Shown: piece after piece, positions 53,295 through 63,445 of the stretch
Numbering within the stretch: the stretch's first letter is position 1
Layout of the letters: each line of letters begins with the position of its first letter
NCBI GenBank assembly: GCA_964059195.1
Contig: CAXKWD010000009.1
Location: 85,843,432-85,907,431 of the forward strand
Source: Ectobius pallidus
Lineage: Eukaryota > Arthropoda > Insecta > Blattodea > Ectobiidae
Direction: 5' to 3'
DNA length: 64,000 bases
Notes under the pieces: model-generated
What the model saw: the letters and a program-made list of their open reading frames with translations, nothing else
Database searches by the model: none
Told to the model about the DNA's origin: nothing
Made by a program: the position numbers and the translations under genes

Positions 53295-54656
53295 ATGTCC
53301 AAAATGCAACGAGTACCAGTGCCTTCTCAGTATTTGCTGAGGGATGATCTAGAATACGAGTTAAGAATAAGAAAAGTATCGTTTGCTGCTAGTGAAAAAG
53401 TGGCTAAATTGAGAGAAAAACTGGACAAGATGGCCCAGGCACCAGTGGATCTACAATGCCTAGGTGAGTCCGATGCAGAAACTCAATTGAAAATAATAAG
53501 TGATAAACTAAATAATATTAAAAATTTAACTAGGATTGGGAGACTAACTCCACTACAAGAAGTTAAATAAGCTCAAAAGCTGAAGCAGCTTTTTAATGTT
53601 GTTAGCGATAGGCTGCATGTAATAAAGAAACCTGAGGTTTATGCTCAGTTCTTAATGATTCTGGAGGAAATCACAGAAGTTTTGGAAGGATTTGAAGGGG
53701 TGAGAGACCTTCCTCAGCTGTCTGTTTGTCCAGAATTCAGTGAAAATTTGTTAATGCCTCCCAGTAAAGATATCACTAGTCAAGTCCAAAATGAGATCCC
53801 TTTGCTCACACCTAGTGCTGTTGAGCCGAAGCGTTTTTCCCCTGAAAATCAATTTGAATTTTTCTCTCCTGAACGTGTCACCTTACCAGTCAGTCATGTG
53901 CAAATTCCTGACTCACCTGACTTTAGCCGCTTGCCTCATCCTTTGGCCCAATCCCTGGAGACGGTCTATCGGTTTAGTGATAATTCTTTAGAACATGTTT
54001 TAGAATTTTTGAAATTTATTTGTGAGCTGAAAAGACAAGCTGTTATTTTCAAATTTAACCAAGTTTCTCTACTGGCGATCATGGCGGCCAAGCTTAATGG
54101 TGGGCTTAGAGAAGTGGCAAATGACGCGGTATTTTCTGGTTCGGACTTAGAGAATTTTCATGTAAGATTACTCGAAATTTATTTTCCTGTTAGGGCAAGA
54201 AGCTCTCTCTTGAATAAGTATTTCTATCGTGTGCAGGAGGAGGGTGAATCTTTTGCTAGATATGTTTGCTCCATTAAACAGTATGCTGTAATCTTCCGCC
54301 TTGAGTTAAGCGAGTCAGAAATTGTTGATAATGTAATTGATGGCATGGCTCCGGCAACAAGGTCACAAGTTATTTTCCAAAGGAGGCCATCTTCTTTCAG
54401 AGAGTTGGAAAACTTATGTGCTCGAGTTAACAGTGTGAGCTATTCAGATTTACTTCGTGTAAGCTCACAGACTGTAAATGTAAATAATAATCCCAGATTT
54501 GACAGGAACCAGGGGAGGAATGTGGCTAATAGGAATTCTAATGACAGGCGTAGGTGTTATGAGTGCGGAAGTGAAGAGCATTTGAGGAATGTGTGTCCCG
54601 AGCGCAGGAGACCTTCTGGTGGTGAAGGTGGTGACCGGTCTGCTCAGAGGCGTTGA
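53295..54656 (+). pseudogene. gag: gag polyprotein, interrupted by one in-frame TAA
   Basis: One reading frame of 453 codons runs from ATG 53295 to TGA 54654-54656, broken only by TAA at 53568-53570. The first 90 or so residues are charged and helical-looking. The centre (from about 53950) has the look of a retrotransposon capsid domain, with an 'ESFARYVCSIKQYA' type helix and a 'VIDGMAP' turn. The C-terminus is rich in Arg and Asn and ends with one CCHC zinc knuckle, CX2CX4HX4C, at 54555-54596, for binding the element's RNA during packaging. The next ATG after the break is 53655. A second ATG three codons after 53295 is an alternative start. The frame continues past the TGA directly into pol. 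Confidence 0.88.
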
Positions 54657-57023
54657 TATCGCGCGCACCCCAGCCGGCAGGGCGTGCGTGGTATCGAGCG
54701 GAGCCACCGTCAGCATCTTCAACGACCTAGGTCGGGTTGTACTGCGGGTGTGCATGGATCTGTATATAGGGATGAATGTGAGGTTAGGGAAAAAGTTTCT
54801 TTTGTACATAGTTCTTCATCGCCTACTCAAGATAGTGTTGCTGCGGGCAGCAATATTGTAAATAGAGAAGCCCATGTGTTCCGAAGTAAACCGAAAGTGT
54901 CTTGTAAAAATGTTAATAGGCTTAAACATGTAAACTGTCTGCCGCACAGACAACGGAAGCATTTGTCTACTGGAGTGAAGGGCCTGGTTGATTCGAGTTT
55001 GCCGCTTATAGAAGTGGAGACTTGCAACCATCTCTTTTCAGCTCTTTTGGATAGTGGTGCGACTGTGAGTTTGCTCTCTTGGGAGTCTTACAATAGGTTG
55101 CGCTGTCGGGAGAAAGTACCTGAGTTGACCAATGACGTGGAACCTTGCAGCACTGCTGACTCAAGGTCCCTCGCCATTGCGGGGAGAACCAAGTTGAAAA
55201 TCCGAGTCCTCGATTTTACCTGGATGGTAAATTTTGTGGTCGCGGACAACTTGGTTATGCCCTTGATACTTGGTGCTGACTTCATGCAGCGTACCGGCCT
55301 GTTGTTGGATGTGCAGGAGCGGCAGGCATTTTTCAGGTTTAGCCCAGCTTCTAAAGTAAAGTTTGTGAACTCATATTATTGTAGACAGGTAAAACCCACT
55401 AGGCCTATTGAGTCAGAAAGTCATAATTTATCGGTTGAGGTGGAGAGTTCAGTTAATGTTGTAGGCATTGATCTTACTCACTTGCCGCAAAAACAAAATG
55501 ACCAGGTTACTTCACTGATTAATGATTTTCTCGACGTTTTGACTCCTGAATTGGGACTGACTAATGTACTTGAGTATGAAATTGAACTAATCGACGATCA
55601 GACTGTTAGGCGTCCTCCTTATAGGTTAAACCCAGTTAAATTAAAAATTCTGAAGGAACACATTCAAACTATGTTAGACCAAGGTGTCATTACAAAGTCC
55701 AAGTCTAACTACAGTAGCCCCATTTTTCTAGTCGAGAAGTCTGGCGGGAAGTTTCGTCCGGTGGTTGATTACCGATATTTGAATTCTAAGATTAAAATTG
55801 ACTCAGTTCCATTTCCGGATATTCATTCGTCATTTAGTTTTTTTTCTAAAGCCAAATTTTTCACTTCTTTGGATTTGAACCAAGCTTATTATCAGATTCC
55901 ATTGACGGAGAAGTCTAGGAGACTGACTGCCTTCGCAACGGACTGGAATTTATTCCAGTTCACCCGCGTGCCTTTCGGGTTAGCCACGGGTGCCCAAGTC
56001 CTGACCAGACTCCTGGATGACATTTTCTCAGACGTCAAGTTTGAATATGTCTTCCACTACCTAGATGACTTGGTTATCTATTCAGAATCGTTTGATGAAC
56101 ATCTAGGTCACGTACGGGTGGTGCTCGAGCGCTTGAGAGCGGCTGGACTCACAGTGAATCCGGAGAAAGTCACTATGGCTGCCCGGTCATTGTCGTTTCT
56201 TGGTCATATAGTTTCTGCGGATGGAGTGACTATTGACCCGGAACGCACTCGTGCGATCCGAGAGTTTCAGCCACCCAGAGATGTCAAGGGTGTAGCTAGA
56301 TTCCTCGGCATGCTTAATTTTTTCAATAAATTTATTCCCAATTTTGCCCACATTGCTTCTCCATTAAATGCTTTGCGTCGAAAAGGTTCTAAATTTATTT
56401 GGTCTGAGGATTGTCAGAAGGCTTTTGATAATCTTAAACTTTGTATAGTTAATCCCCCAGTACTCATGATGCCAAATTTCAATAATAGGTTCATTTTGCA
56501 ATCCGATGCTTCTCATGTTGCGGTTGGCTGTGTTCTGCTGCAAGAATCTCCTGATGGTCGTAGGCCAATTGCTTATGCTTCGAGAACTCTCACTGCCCAA
56601 GAGCGAGTGTATAGCACTTACGAGCTGGAAGCTTTGGCGGTTCTGTTTGGGGTAGAGAAATTCCGCATGTATTTAGAACATGTGGAGTTTGACCTGGAAA
56701 CGGATTGCCAAGCTCTCAGCTGGGTGTTGGCTAAACCTCGAACGACTGGTCGCATTGGTAGATGGGCTATTAGACTTTCCGCTTTCAAGTTTTCGGCTAA
56801 ACACATCAAAGGCTCAGATAACAAAATAGCGGACGCATTATCCCGTATGTTTTATCCAGACCAAATTCCAGAACCTCCCCCAGAAGTTACTTCCTATCCA
56901 GAACCCCCGCCTCAGTTAGTTGCTGGCATCTTGTGGGATTTCCCTCTAGCATTCAAGTCCATTCAGGAATTTCAGAGCAAAGATGAGGAGATTGGAGCTA
57001 TTGTTGAGAATAAAAGCTGGTGA
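54657..57023 (+). CDS. pol: pol part 1: protease, reverse transcriptase, RNase H
   Basis: Open for 788 codons in the same frame as gag, directly after its TGA, with no ATG near its beginning, so it is presumably made as a gag-pol fusion. The aspartic protease has LLDSGATVSLL with the DSG codons at 55050-55058. The reverse transcriptase starts near 55660; it has the SSPIFLVEKSGGKFRPVVDY region, VPFGLATG, and YLDD at 56058-56069, with the catalytic aspartates intact. RNase H follows, with Asp codon 56505-56507, Glu codon 56628-56630, Asp codon 56703-56705 and a final DALSR. These activities cleave the polyprotein, copy the RNA to DNA and remove the RNA strand. The frame closes at TGA 57021-57023, in the linker to integrase, because of a one-base excess in an A run (57012-57015). 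Confidence 0.93.
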   Translation, partial: YRAHPSRQGVRGIERSHRQHLQRPRSGCTAGVHGSVYRDECEVREKVSFVHSSSSPTQDSVAAGSNIVNREAHVFRSKPKVSCKNVNRLKHVNCLPHRQRKHLSTGVKGLVDSSLPLIEVETCNHLFSALLDSGATVSLLSWESYNRLRCREKVPELTNDVEPCSTADSRSLAIAGRTKLKIRVLDFTWMVNFVVADNLVMPLILGADFMQRTGLLLDVQERQAFFRFSPASKVKFVNSYYCRQVKPTRPIESESHNLSVEVESSVNVVGIDLTHLPQKQNDQVTSLINDFLDVLTPELGLTNVLEYEIELIDDQTVRRPPYRLNPVKLKILKEHIQTMLDQGVITKSKSNYSSPIFLVEKSGGKFRPVVDYRYLNSKIKIDSVPFPDIHSSFSFFSKAKFFTSLDLNQAYYQIPLTEKSRRLTAFATDWNLFQFTRVPFGLATGAQVLTRLLDDIFSDVKFEYVFHYLDDLVIYSESFDEHLGHVRVVLERLRAAGLTVNPEKVTMAARSLSFLGHIVSADGVTIDPERTRAIREFQPPRDVKGVARFLGMLNFFNKFIPNFAHIASPLNALRRKGSKFIWSEDCQKAFDNLKLCIVNPPVLMMPNFNNRFILQSDASHVAVGCVLLQESPDGRRPIAYASRTLTAQERVYSTYELEALAVLFGVEKFRMYLEHVEFDLETDCQALSWVLAKPRTTGRIGRWAIRLSAFKFSAKHIKGSDNKIADALSRMFYPDQIPEPPPEVTSYPEPPPQLVAGILWDFPLAFKSIQEFQSKDEEIGAIVENKSW

Positions 57024-57780
57024 GCAGATGACTCAGTTTGTTCTAAAGACAGGCATTCTTTATAGTGCACCCTCTAGGAGAATGCCGCCTAGAATAATTC
57101 TGCCATCAGCACTGATTGATATTGTATTTAAGTTTTTTCATGAGTCTGCGATAGGAGGTCACCTTGGTTTTGATAAAACAAGGAGTAAGATCAAAGAGTA
57201 TTTCGTGTGGAAGGGTATGGATGCCGACGTCAAGGCGCGTGTCAAAGCTTGTCAGGTTTGCTCCTGCTCTAAGCCGGCCCAAATGACGAAAGTTGGTTTT
57301 CTTGCCTCGGAAGTTCCGAAAGCTCCTTTGGATCGGCTATTCATTGATTACGTGGGAAAACTCCCTCGATCAAAATCAGGGAATGCTCATATTTTAGTCA
57401 TTGTAGATTCTTTTACTAAATTTGTCTGGTTGTTTCCCGTGAGAGTGGCTAATTCTAATGTTACCATAGAATGTTTGAAAAAGGTCTTTGCTGTTGTTGG
57501 ATTTCCTCGGTCCATAGTGTCGGACAATGCCGCGTACTTTGTGTCGAGGCAATTCAACAAGTTTTGTTTTGAATTAGGTATTAGACATATTACGACCTCT
57601 CCGTACCATCCTTCTCCCAGTTTTGCCGAGCGTTTTAATCGCAATCTGAAGGCTGCGCTGATTGCTTATCACTCGGAGGATCATTCCTCCTATGATAAGA
57701 ATCTGTATTGGCTTCAGTTTGCTTTTAACTCCTCGAAGCATGAAGCACATATATGTTCCCACCTGTTTCACTCATGTTAG
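57016..57780 (+). pseudogene. pol: pol part 2: integrase zinc-binding and catalytic core, frameshifted
   Basis: This continues pol in the next frame. An HHCC zinc-binding domain has His codons at 57139-57141 and 57160-57162 and Cys codons at 57250-57252 and 57259-57261. The catalytic core keeps its acid triad: Asp 57346-57348, Asp 57523-57525 and Glu 57628-57630, giving 34 residues between the last two rather than the usual 35. The motif around the Glu is YHPSPSFAERFNR. Integrase inserts the DNA copy into the chromosome. The frame ends at TAG 57778-57780 just after NSSKHEA, because of a second shift at an (AT)3 run, 57749-57754. Both shifts are short-run slippage types and I take them as decay, not programmed frameshifting. 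Confidence 0.9.
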
Positions 57781-58148
57781 GTTTTCGTCCTAATAATCCA
57801 TTATGTAATTTGTGGTCTATCAATGACCTTCTTCCAGACCCTAGAGATAATGTAAAAATTAAGGAGATGTGGAAGAAAGCTTCAGCAAATTTAAAACTTT
57901 CCCACGACAAAGTCATTAGTAGGTATAATAAAGGCAGGCAGAATGTAAAATTTAAGGTGGGAGATGAAGTTTTTGTTAAGAATTTTCCTCGCAGTGATGC
58001 TGCTGCCAAATTTACTTCGAAGCTCGCTCCCAAGTTCCATGGTCCTCACGTAGTCGTTGAGTTTCTGACACCGGTCACCGTCTTGGTAAGAAATAGAACC
58101 ACTGGTAAGACCTTTAAGTGCCATGTCTCGCATGTCAAAACTAAATAA
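57753..58148 (+). pseudogene. pol: pol part 3: integrase C-terminal region
   Basis: Back in the gag and protease frame, this stretch continues the integrase from SLMLGFRPNNP, the usual follow-on to the core, through a basic region to a GPY/F-like module (VGDEVFVKNF, then KLAPKFHGPH) and ends at TAA 58146-58148. The ATG at 57753 is incidental; the segment is the displaced end of the integrase. The GPY/F module in this family aids DNA binding and multimerisation. Confidence 0.85.
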
Positions 58149-59031
58149 GATGTGAAAATTTAATAATCCTGATCACACTGGTTTTAAATTTCAATTTTAG
58201 TAAGGATTTTAAGATCTTGTCACAAAAGGATAATTTTAATTTAGATTGGAGTGTATTTTACTTGTACCCCCCCCCCCATTTTCATGAATTTGTTTTGTTC
58301 TTTTGGCTGCCGCTTGGAAATTAATGTTTCAGAAATACTGTAAGCTGTCGAATGGGAATGGTTTCTGACATGCTTTGGATGATGGATTGGTGAGGACAGA
58401 AAAGCTACCCTGTTTGCACTCATCAGTGATTGTTGGTCTGGCGCAGGCTCTGTACACGTGTAAAACATCAACTTGAGGATCCTCGCCTTGCTGCCTCCAA
58501 CGAAAATCACAATCCTGCTCTAGTGTCGCTCAAGTATAGCTGCCAGGGACGGTCATATGTAAGTGTTCATAGGCTGTCGGAAGGACCTGACGCATCCAAT
58601 CAGCAAAAAGGTATGGCACTTCATGTTTTAATGACCCCCACAAGTGTAGCTGAGTGACGCAGACAGGTGCTCCAATGTGTTCGATATTGATGTTTTGGAA
58701 TGGCAAAAATTCCTCAACTGGGACCGGACGCGATAGTTGCTTGGATTTGCCGTCCAAGGGTGCTTCATCAAGTATCGTTCAGTTTCTCGAAGAAGACTAC
58801 ACCGATTTAGACGAAGAAAATAGTGCAAACACAGTAGGGTAAGGCAAAATACACTAAAGAAATATAATACTCGCCATAACAATTTTGAACTGCTTCAAAA
58901 CTTTTGTTTAAATCATGCATGTCAGTTTCCAATTTCTCTCCCAACAGCACCAAGAGGACTCTGATGTATTATGTTTTGTACAATAAGTGTCAGTGCAAAT
59001 GTATAATGTTTAAAACCGGTGGTTTTAAAAT
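58149..59031 (+). other. Retrotransposon 3' region without recognisable env
   Basis: This 0.88-kb stretch between pol and the polypurine tract holds only short open frames on both strands, none of which I recognise; no signal peptide, furin-like site or membrane span suggests env. It contains an 11-base C run at 58267-58277. A donor-like AGG|GTAAGG at 58836-58844 and an acceptor-like TCTCTCCCAACAG ending at 58947 bracket 109 bp, so a captured exon or a spliced remnant is possible. Confidence 0.5.
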
Positions 59032-59041
59032 AGGAGAGGGG
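59032..59041 (+). other. Polypurine tract
   Basis: AGGAGAGGGG lies five bases before the TTGCACC-type LTR start, where the primer for plus-strand DNA synthesis is expected. The intervening TGTAT may belong to the LTR, which would then begin with TGT. Confidence 0.75.
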
Positions 59042-59046
59042 TGTAT

Positions 59047-60371
59047 TGCACCGACTGGTATTTGAGGCCGGTGCAATTAGTTCCTTTCTTCCCGCCAGAG
59101 TTCGCAATCTGCCTGACAGAACAGTTGGCTGCACTGGTTGCGGGCTTGTGCTGCTCTTGACTGAGTGTCACAAGCTGTGGCTAGTGCGCTGTACTGAGGG
59201 CCGCGGGCAGAATGTAGTGTGACTTTGTTCGCGCGTCGTCGCGACTTTGTCTTGTGCTGCTGTCTGGCGTCGGCTTCTGGCTAGGCTGAGGAAGCGTTCT
59301 TGTGGATTCTGATTCTCAAAATGGCGTTCATACAGGTATGTTGCTTTCGGGCGGTGGTCCAAACAATGGCAGGTTTTAATACCTGTTAGCCTGTAATTTA
59401 GCTGTGATTAGATCGCTTTATGTTTGTTTGTGATGTGTACTTTGCTTTGTCGTAGTTTTGTGATCTAAATACTGTTAAAATGAAGAAATATGTCCACGGC
59501 GTCATCATGCCGGGGGCAGAAGCCTAATTTCCTTGCTCTGCGCGCAGTGTAATATTTCCCCCCTGTTTTTGGTGACTGATTCAGTTTAGTTCCGGGTTCA
59601 TTTTCTATCTAATTATGTACACATCACTTGTTCTTAATTAGTTTCCGTATTTTTTGCACATACCAATTTGCCTTTTAAGAATCCCGTGGCGTGGGTATGG
59701 AGGCGCCCATGTGGCGGTAATTTAGTGTTGCCTCCCATTTAGCTAATCTGTATTTATCTTCCAGAATCCCTCCTCTTTTTCCCATGTTTTCGTCTTAATG
59801 AAATAACTAATATTTTCTCTGTATGAATTTTTAACCAAAGCTGTATTTTAGAAAACAAAAATGTATAAAATTATTATGTAAATAGTTTGGTACCAACAAG
59901 TCTGAGATAATAATATAAACTATGTATAAATAGTAAAATTATTTATTTATTTTAGTGTATACTAACAGCAGATTTTGTTATAAATTGAAATAGATTTTAT
60001 GAAGTGTTGAATCTCCACAAGTTTAATTAAATTATTATTTAATTTGTATTCTTTGGTCTTAGAAATTTCTTTTTAGTAAATTGCTTTCTTTCAATATTTT
60101 AGATCTCATGAATCTGTATTATTCATTTTATATTGAAATTTTGTCAACCAAAAGAAAACATTTCTGTCAAAGATGTACTTTAAAGCAGAATCGACAAAAG
60201 AAAAACAAACCTAATTCTGCAAATATACTAAAACAAAAAAGAATTCTGTTTGCTCTGTTCAGCCTTGTTGCCCCACTCTGGGTTCACATTTATCCTTTGG
60301 GCGGGCTCACTAGTAAGGTTAGGTTAGCTTTCCTGCGGGTGGTAACCTTTGCACTCCTTTCCACATTCCCA
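59047..60371 (+). repeat. 3' long terminal repeat
   Basis: The 1,325-bp copy pairs with 51759-53066; the 17-bp excess is fully explained by an 18-for-2-base replacement near 59267 and one extra T near 60360. It directly follows a polypurine tract plus TGTAT. Past 60371 the hexamer ATTCCC is repeated and runs into CACATTCG, after which satellite resumes at 60385. The true end could be 60384 (ACA) if the LTR begins with TGTATTGCACC, in which case the 5' copy would be missing its first few bases. Confidence 0.95.
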
Positions 60372-60384
60372 TTCCCATTCCACA

Positions 60385-63373
60385 TTCGAAAAATGCACCC
60401 AGAATTCCGAGAAGTTTAACCCCATTGAAAATTTCGAATAATGCACCCAGAATTCCGAGAAGGCTAAACCCTTTGAAAATTTCGAAAAATGCACCCAGAA
60501 ATCCGAGAAGCCTAACCCCTTTGAAAATTTCGAAAAATGCACCCAGAATTCCGAGAAGGCTAACCCCTTTGAAAATTTCGAAAAATGCACCCAGAATTCC
60601 GAGAAGGCTAACCCCTTTGAAAATTTCGAATAATGCACCCAGAATTCCGAGAAGGCTAACCCCTTTGAAAATTTCGAAAAATGCACCCAGAATTCCGTGA
60701 AGGCTAACCCCTTTGAAAATTTCGAAAAATGCACCCAGAATTCCGAGAAGGCTAACCCCTTTGAAAATTTCGAAAAATGCACCCAGAATTCCGAGAAGGC
60801 TAACCCCCTTTGAAAATTTCGAAAAATGCTCCCAGAATTCCGAGAAGGCTAACCCCTTTGAAAATTTCGAAAGATGCACCCAGAATTCCGACAAGGCTAA
60901 CCCCTTTGAAAATTTCGAAAAATGCACCAAGAATTCCGAGAAGGCTAACCCCTTTGAAAATTTCGAAAAATGCACCCAGAATTCCGAGAAGGCTAACCCC
61001 TTTGAAAATTTCGAAAAATGCACCCAGAATTCCGAGAAGGCTAACCCCTTTGAAAATTTCGAAAAATGCACCCAGAATTCCGAGAAGGCTAACTCCTTTG
61101 AAAATTTCGAAAAATGCGCCCAGAATTCCGAAAGGGCTAACCCCTTTGAAAATTTCGAAAAATGCGCCCAGAATTCCGAGAAGGCTAACCCCTCTGAAAT
61201 TTTCGAAAATGCGCCCAGAATTCCGAGAAGGCTAACCCCTTTTAAAATTTCGAAAAATGCACCCAGAATTCCGAAAAGGCTAACCCCTTTGAAAATTTCG
61301 AAAAATGCGCCCAGAATTCCGAGAAGGCTAACCCCTTTGAAAATTTCGAAAAATGCGCCCAGAATTCCGAGAAGGCTAACCCCTTTGAAAATTTCGAAAA
61401 ATGCGCCCAGAATTCCGAGAAGGCTAACCCCTTTGAAAATTTCGAAAAATGCACCCAGAATTCCGAGAAGGCTAACCCCTTTGAAAATTTCGAAAATTGC
61501 ACCCAGAATTCCGAGAAGGCTGACCCCTTTGAAAATTTCTAAAAATGCACCCAGAATTCCGAGAAGGCTAACCCCTTTGAAAATTTCAAAAATGCACCCA
61601 GAATTCCGAGAAGGCTAAACCCTTTGAAAATTTCGAAAAATGCACCCAGAAATCCGAGAAGGCTAACCCCTTTGAAAATTTCGAAAAATGCACCCAGAAT
61701 TCAGAGAAGGCTAACCCGTTTGAAAATTTCGAAAAATGCACCCAGAATTCCGAGAAGGCCCCTTTGAAAATTTCGAAAAATGCACTCAGAATTCCGAGAA
61801 GGCTAACCCCTTTGAAAATTTCGAAAAATGCACCCAGAATTATGAGAAGGCTAACCCCTTTGAAAATTTCGAAAAACGCACCCAGAATTCCGAGAAGGCT
61901 AACTAACCCCTTTGAAAATTTCGAAAAATGCACCCAGAATTCCGAGAAGGCTAACCCGTTTGAAAATTTCGAAAAATGCACCCAGAATTCCGAGAAGGCT
62001 AACCCCTTTGAAAATTTCGAAAAATGCACCCAGAATTCCGAGAAGGCTAACCCCTTTGAAAATTTCGAAAAATGCACCCAGAATTCCGAGAAGGCTAACC
62101 CCTTTGAAAATTTCGAAAAATGCACCCAGAATTCCGAGAAGGCTAACCCCTTTGAAAATTTCGAAAAATGCACCCAGAATTCCGAGAAGGCTAACCCCTT
62201 TGAAAATTTCGAAAAATGCACCCAGAATTCCTAGAATGCTAACCCCTTTGAAAATTTCGAAAAATGCATCCAGAATTCCCAGAAGGCTAACCCCTTTGAA
62301 AATTTCGAAAAATGCACCCAGAAGGCAAATTTCGAAATATTAACCCAGAATTCCAAGAAGGCTAACCCCTTTGAAAATTTCGAAAAATGCACCATGAATT
62401 CCGAGAAGGCTAACCCCTTTGAAAATTTCGAAAAATACACCATGAATTCCGAGAAGGCTAACACCTTTGAAAATTTCGAAAAATGCACCCAGAATTCTGA
62501 GAAGGCTAACTAACCCCTTTGAAAATTTCGAAAAATGCACCCAGAATTCCGAGAAGGCTAACCCGTTTGAAAATTTCGAAAAATGCACCCAGAATTCCGA
62601 GAAGGCTAACCCCTTTGAAAATTTCGAAAATGCACCCAGAATTCCGAGAAGGCTAACCCCTTTGAAAATTTCGAAAAATGCACCCAGAATTCCGAGAAGG
62701 CTAACCCCTTTGAAAATCTCGAAAAATGCACCCAGAATTCCGAGAAGGCTAACCCCTTTGAAAATTTCGAAAAATGCACCCAGAATTCCGAGAAGGCTAA
62801 CCCCTTTGAAAATTTCGAAAAATGCACCCAGAATTCCTAGAATGCTAACCCCTTTGAAAATTTCGAAAAATGCACCCAGAATTCCGAGAAGGCTAGCCCC
62901 TTTGAAAATTTCGAAAAATGCACCATGAATTCCGAGAAGGCTAACACCTTTGAAAATTTCGAAAAATGCATCCGGAATTCCGAGAAGGCTAACCCCTTTG
63001 AAAATTTCGAAAAATGCAGCCAGAATTCCGAGAAGGCTAACCCCTTTGAAAATTTCGAAAAATGCATCCAGAATTCCCAGAAGGCTAACCCCTTTGAAAA
63101 TTTCGAAAAATGCACCCAGAAGGCAAATTTCGAAAAATGCACCCAGAATTCCAAGAAGGCTAACCCCTTTGAAAATTTCGAAAAATGCACCCAGAATTCC
63201 AAGAAGGCTATCCCTTTGAAAATTTCGAAAAATGCACCCAGAATTCCAAGAAAGCTAACCTCTTTGAAAATTTCGAAAAATGCACCCAGAATTCCAAGAA
63301 GGCTAACCCCTTTGAAAATTTCGAAAAATGCACCCAGAATTCCGAGAAGGCTAACCCCTTTGAAAATTTCGAA
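60385..63373. repeat. 48-bp satellite array, right block
   Basis: The same monomer, in the same orientation as the main block, resumes at TTCGAAAAATGC immediately after the LTR tail and ends at GAAAATTTCGAA, about 62 units. It lacks the large duplicated blocks. It has its own variants: GCGCCCAG clusters (61108-61400), ATGCATCC, the shortened CACCCAGAAGGCAAATTTCG (62316 and 63109, about 800 bp apart), and AATTCCTAGAATGC. A modest local duplication at an offset of 798 bp relates about 62264-62335 to 63062-63133. Confidence 0.97.
62003..62050 (+). repeat. Representative consensus satellite monomer (48 bp)
   Basis: This unit matches the majority base at every position I checked and can serve as the reference monomer. 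It contains the 8-bp palindrome TTTCGAAA, the EcoRI palindrome GAATTC 17 bp further on, and two A-tracts (AAAATTT and AAAAA) spaced about one helical turn apart. Two forward and two reverse frames of this unit lack stops. Confidence 0.95.
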
Positions 63374-63445
63374 TTTATTTAAACAAACAATAAGACACAC
63401 TCGACACTACACAAAATGAAAGAAATGTTTCATTATGATGGACGG
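63374..63445. other. Unique sequence between the satellite and the hAT remnant
   Basis: An AT-rich stretch begins TTTATTTAAACAAAC right after the last monomer. No gene is seen. It may be hAT 3' flanking DNA. Confidence 0.4.

Larger units (their letters stand above)
51759..60371 (+). mobile_element. Ty3/gypsy-type LTR retrotransposon, full-length but defective
   Basis: The 8.6-kb element has two long LTRs, a gag with one CCHC knuckle, and a pol ordered protease, reverse transcriptase, RNase H, integrase, which is the Ty3/gypsy order. It interrupts the satellite. A polypurine tract precedes the 3' LTR. Between pol and that tract lies about 0.88 kb with no recognisable env. Damage seen is a TAA in gag (53568-53570), a TGA between gag and pol (54654-54656), and frameshifts near 57012 and 57750. 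LTR-to-LTR difference is about a dozen substitutions plus two indels over 1.3 kb by eye, so the insertion is fairly young. I see no target-site duplication. The clade within Ty3/gypsy is not assigned. Confidence 0.95.

Noticed and set aside
52837..53340. 167-codon open frame spanning the end of the 5' LTR and the leader
   Set aside because: It is mostly LTR sequence, repeated in the 3' LTR. It has no domain and unbiased T-rich composition, and it overlaps the expected promoter/leader region and the gag start.
54465..54809. Minus-strand open frames over gag-pol
   Set aside because: They are shadows of the gag-pol frame, with no independent support.
58241..58882. Several 60-90-codon open frames on both strands as env or accessory genes
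   Set aside because: They overlap each other and have no signal peptide, membrane span or recognisable motif.
62003..62050. CENP-B box in the monomer (TTTCGAAAAATGCACCC)
   Set aside because: It matches TTCG and the central A of the core, but CACC replaces CGGG, so only 6 of 9 core bases agree.
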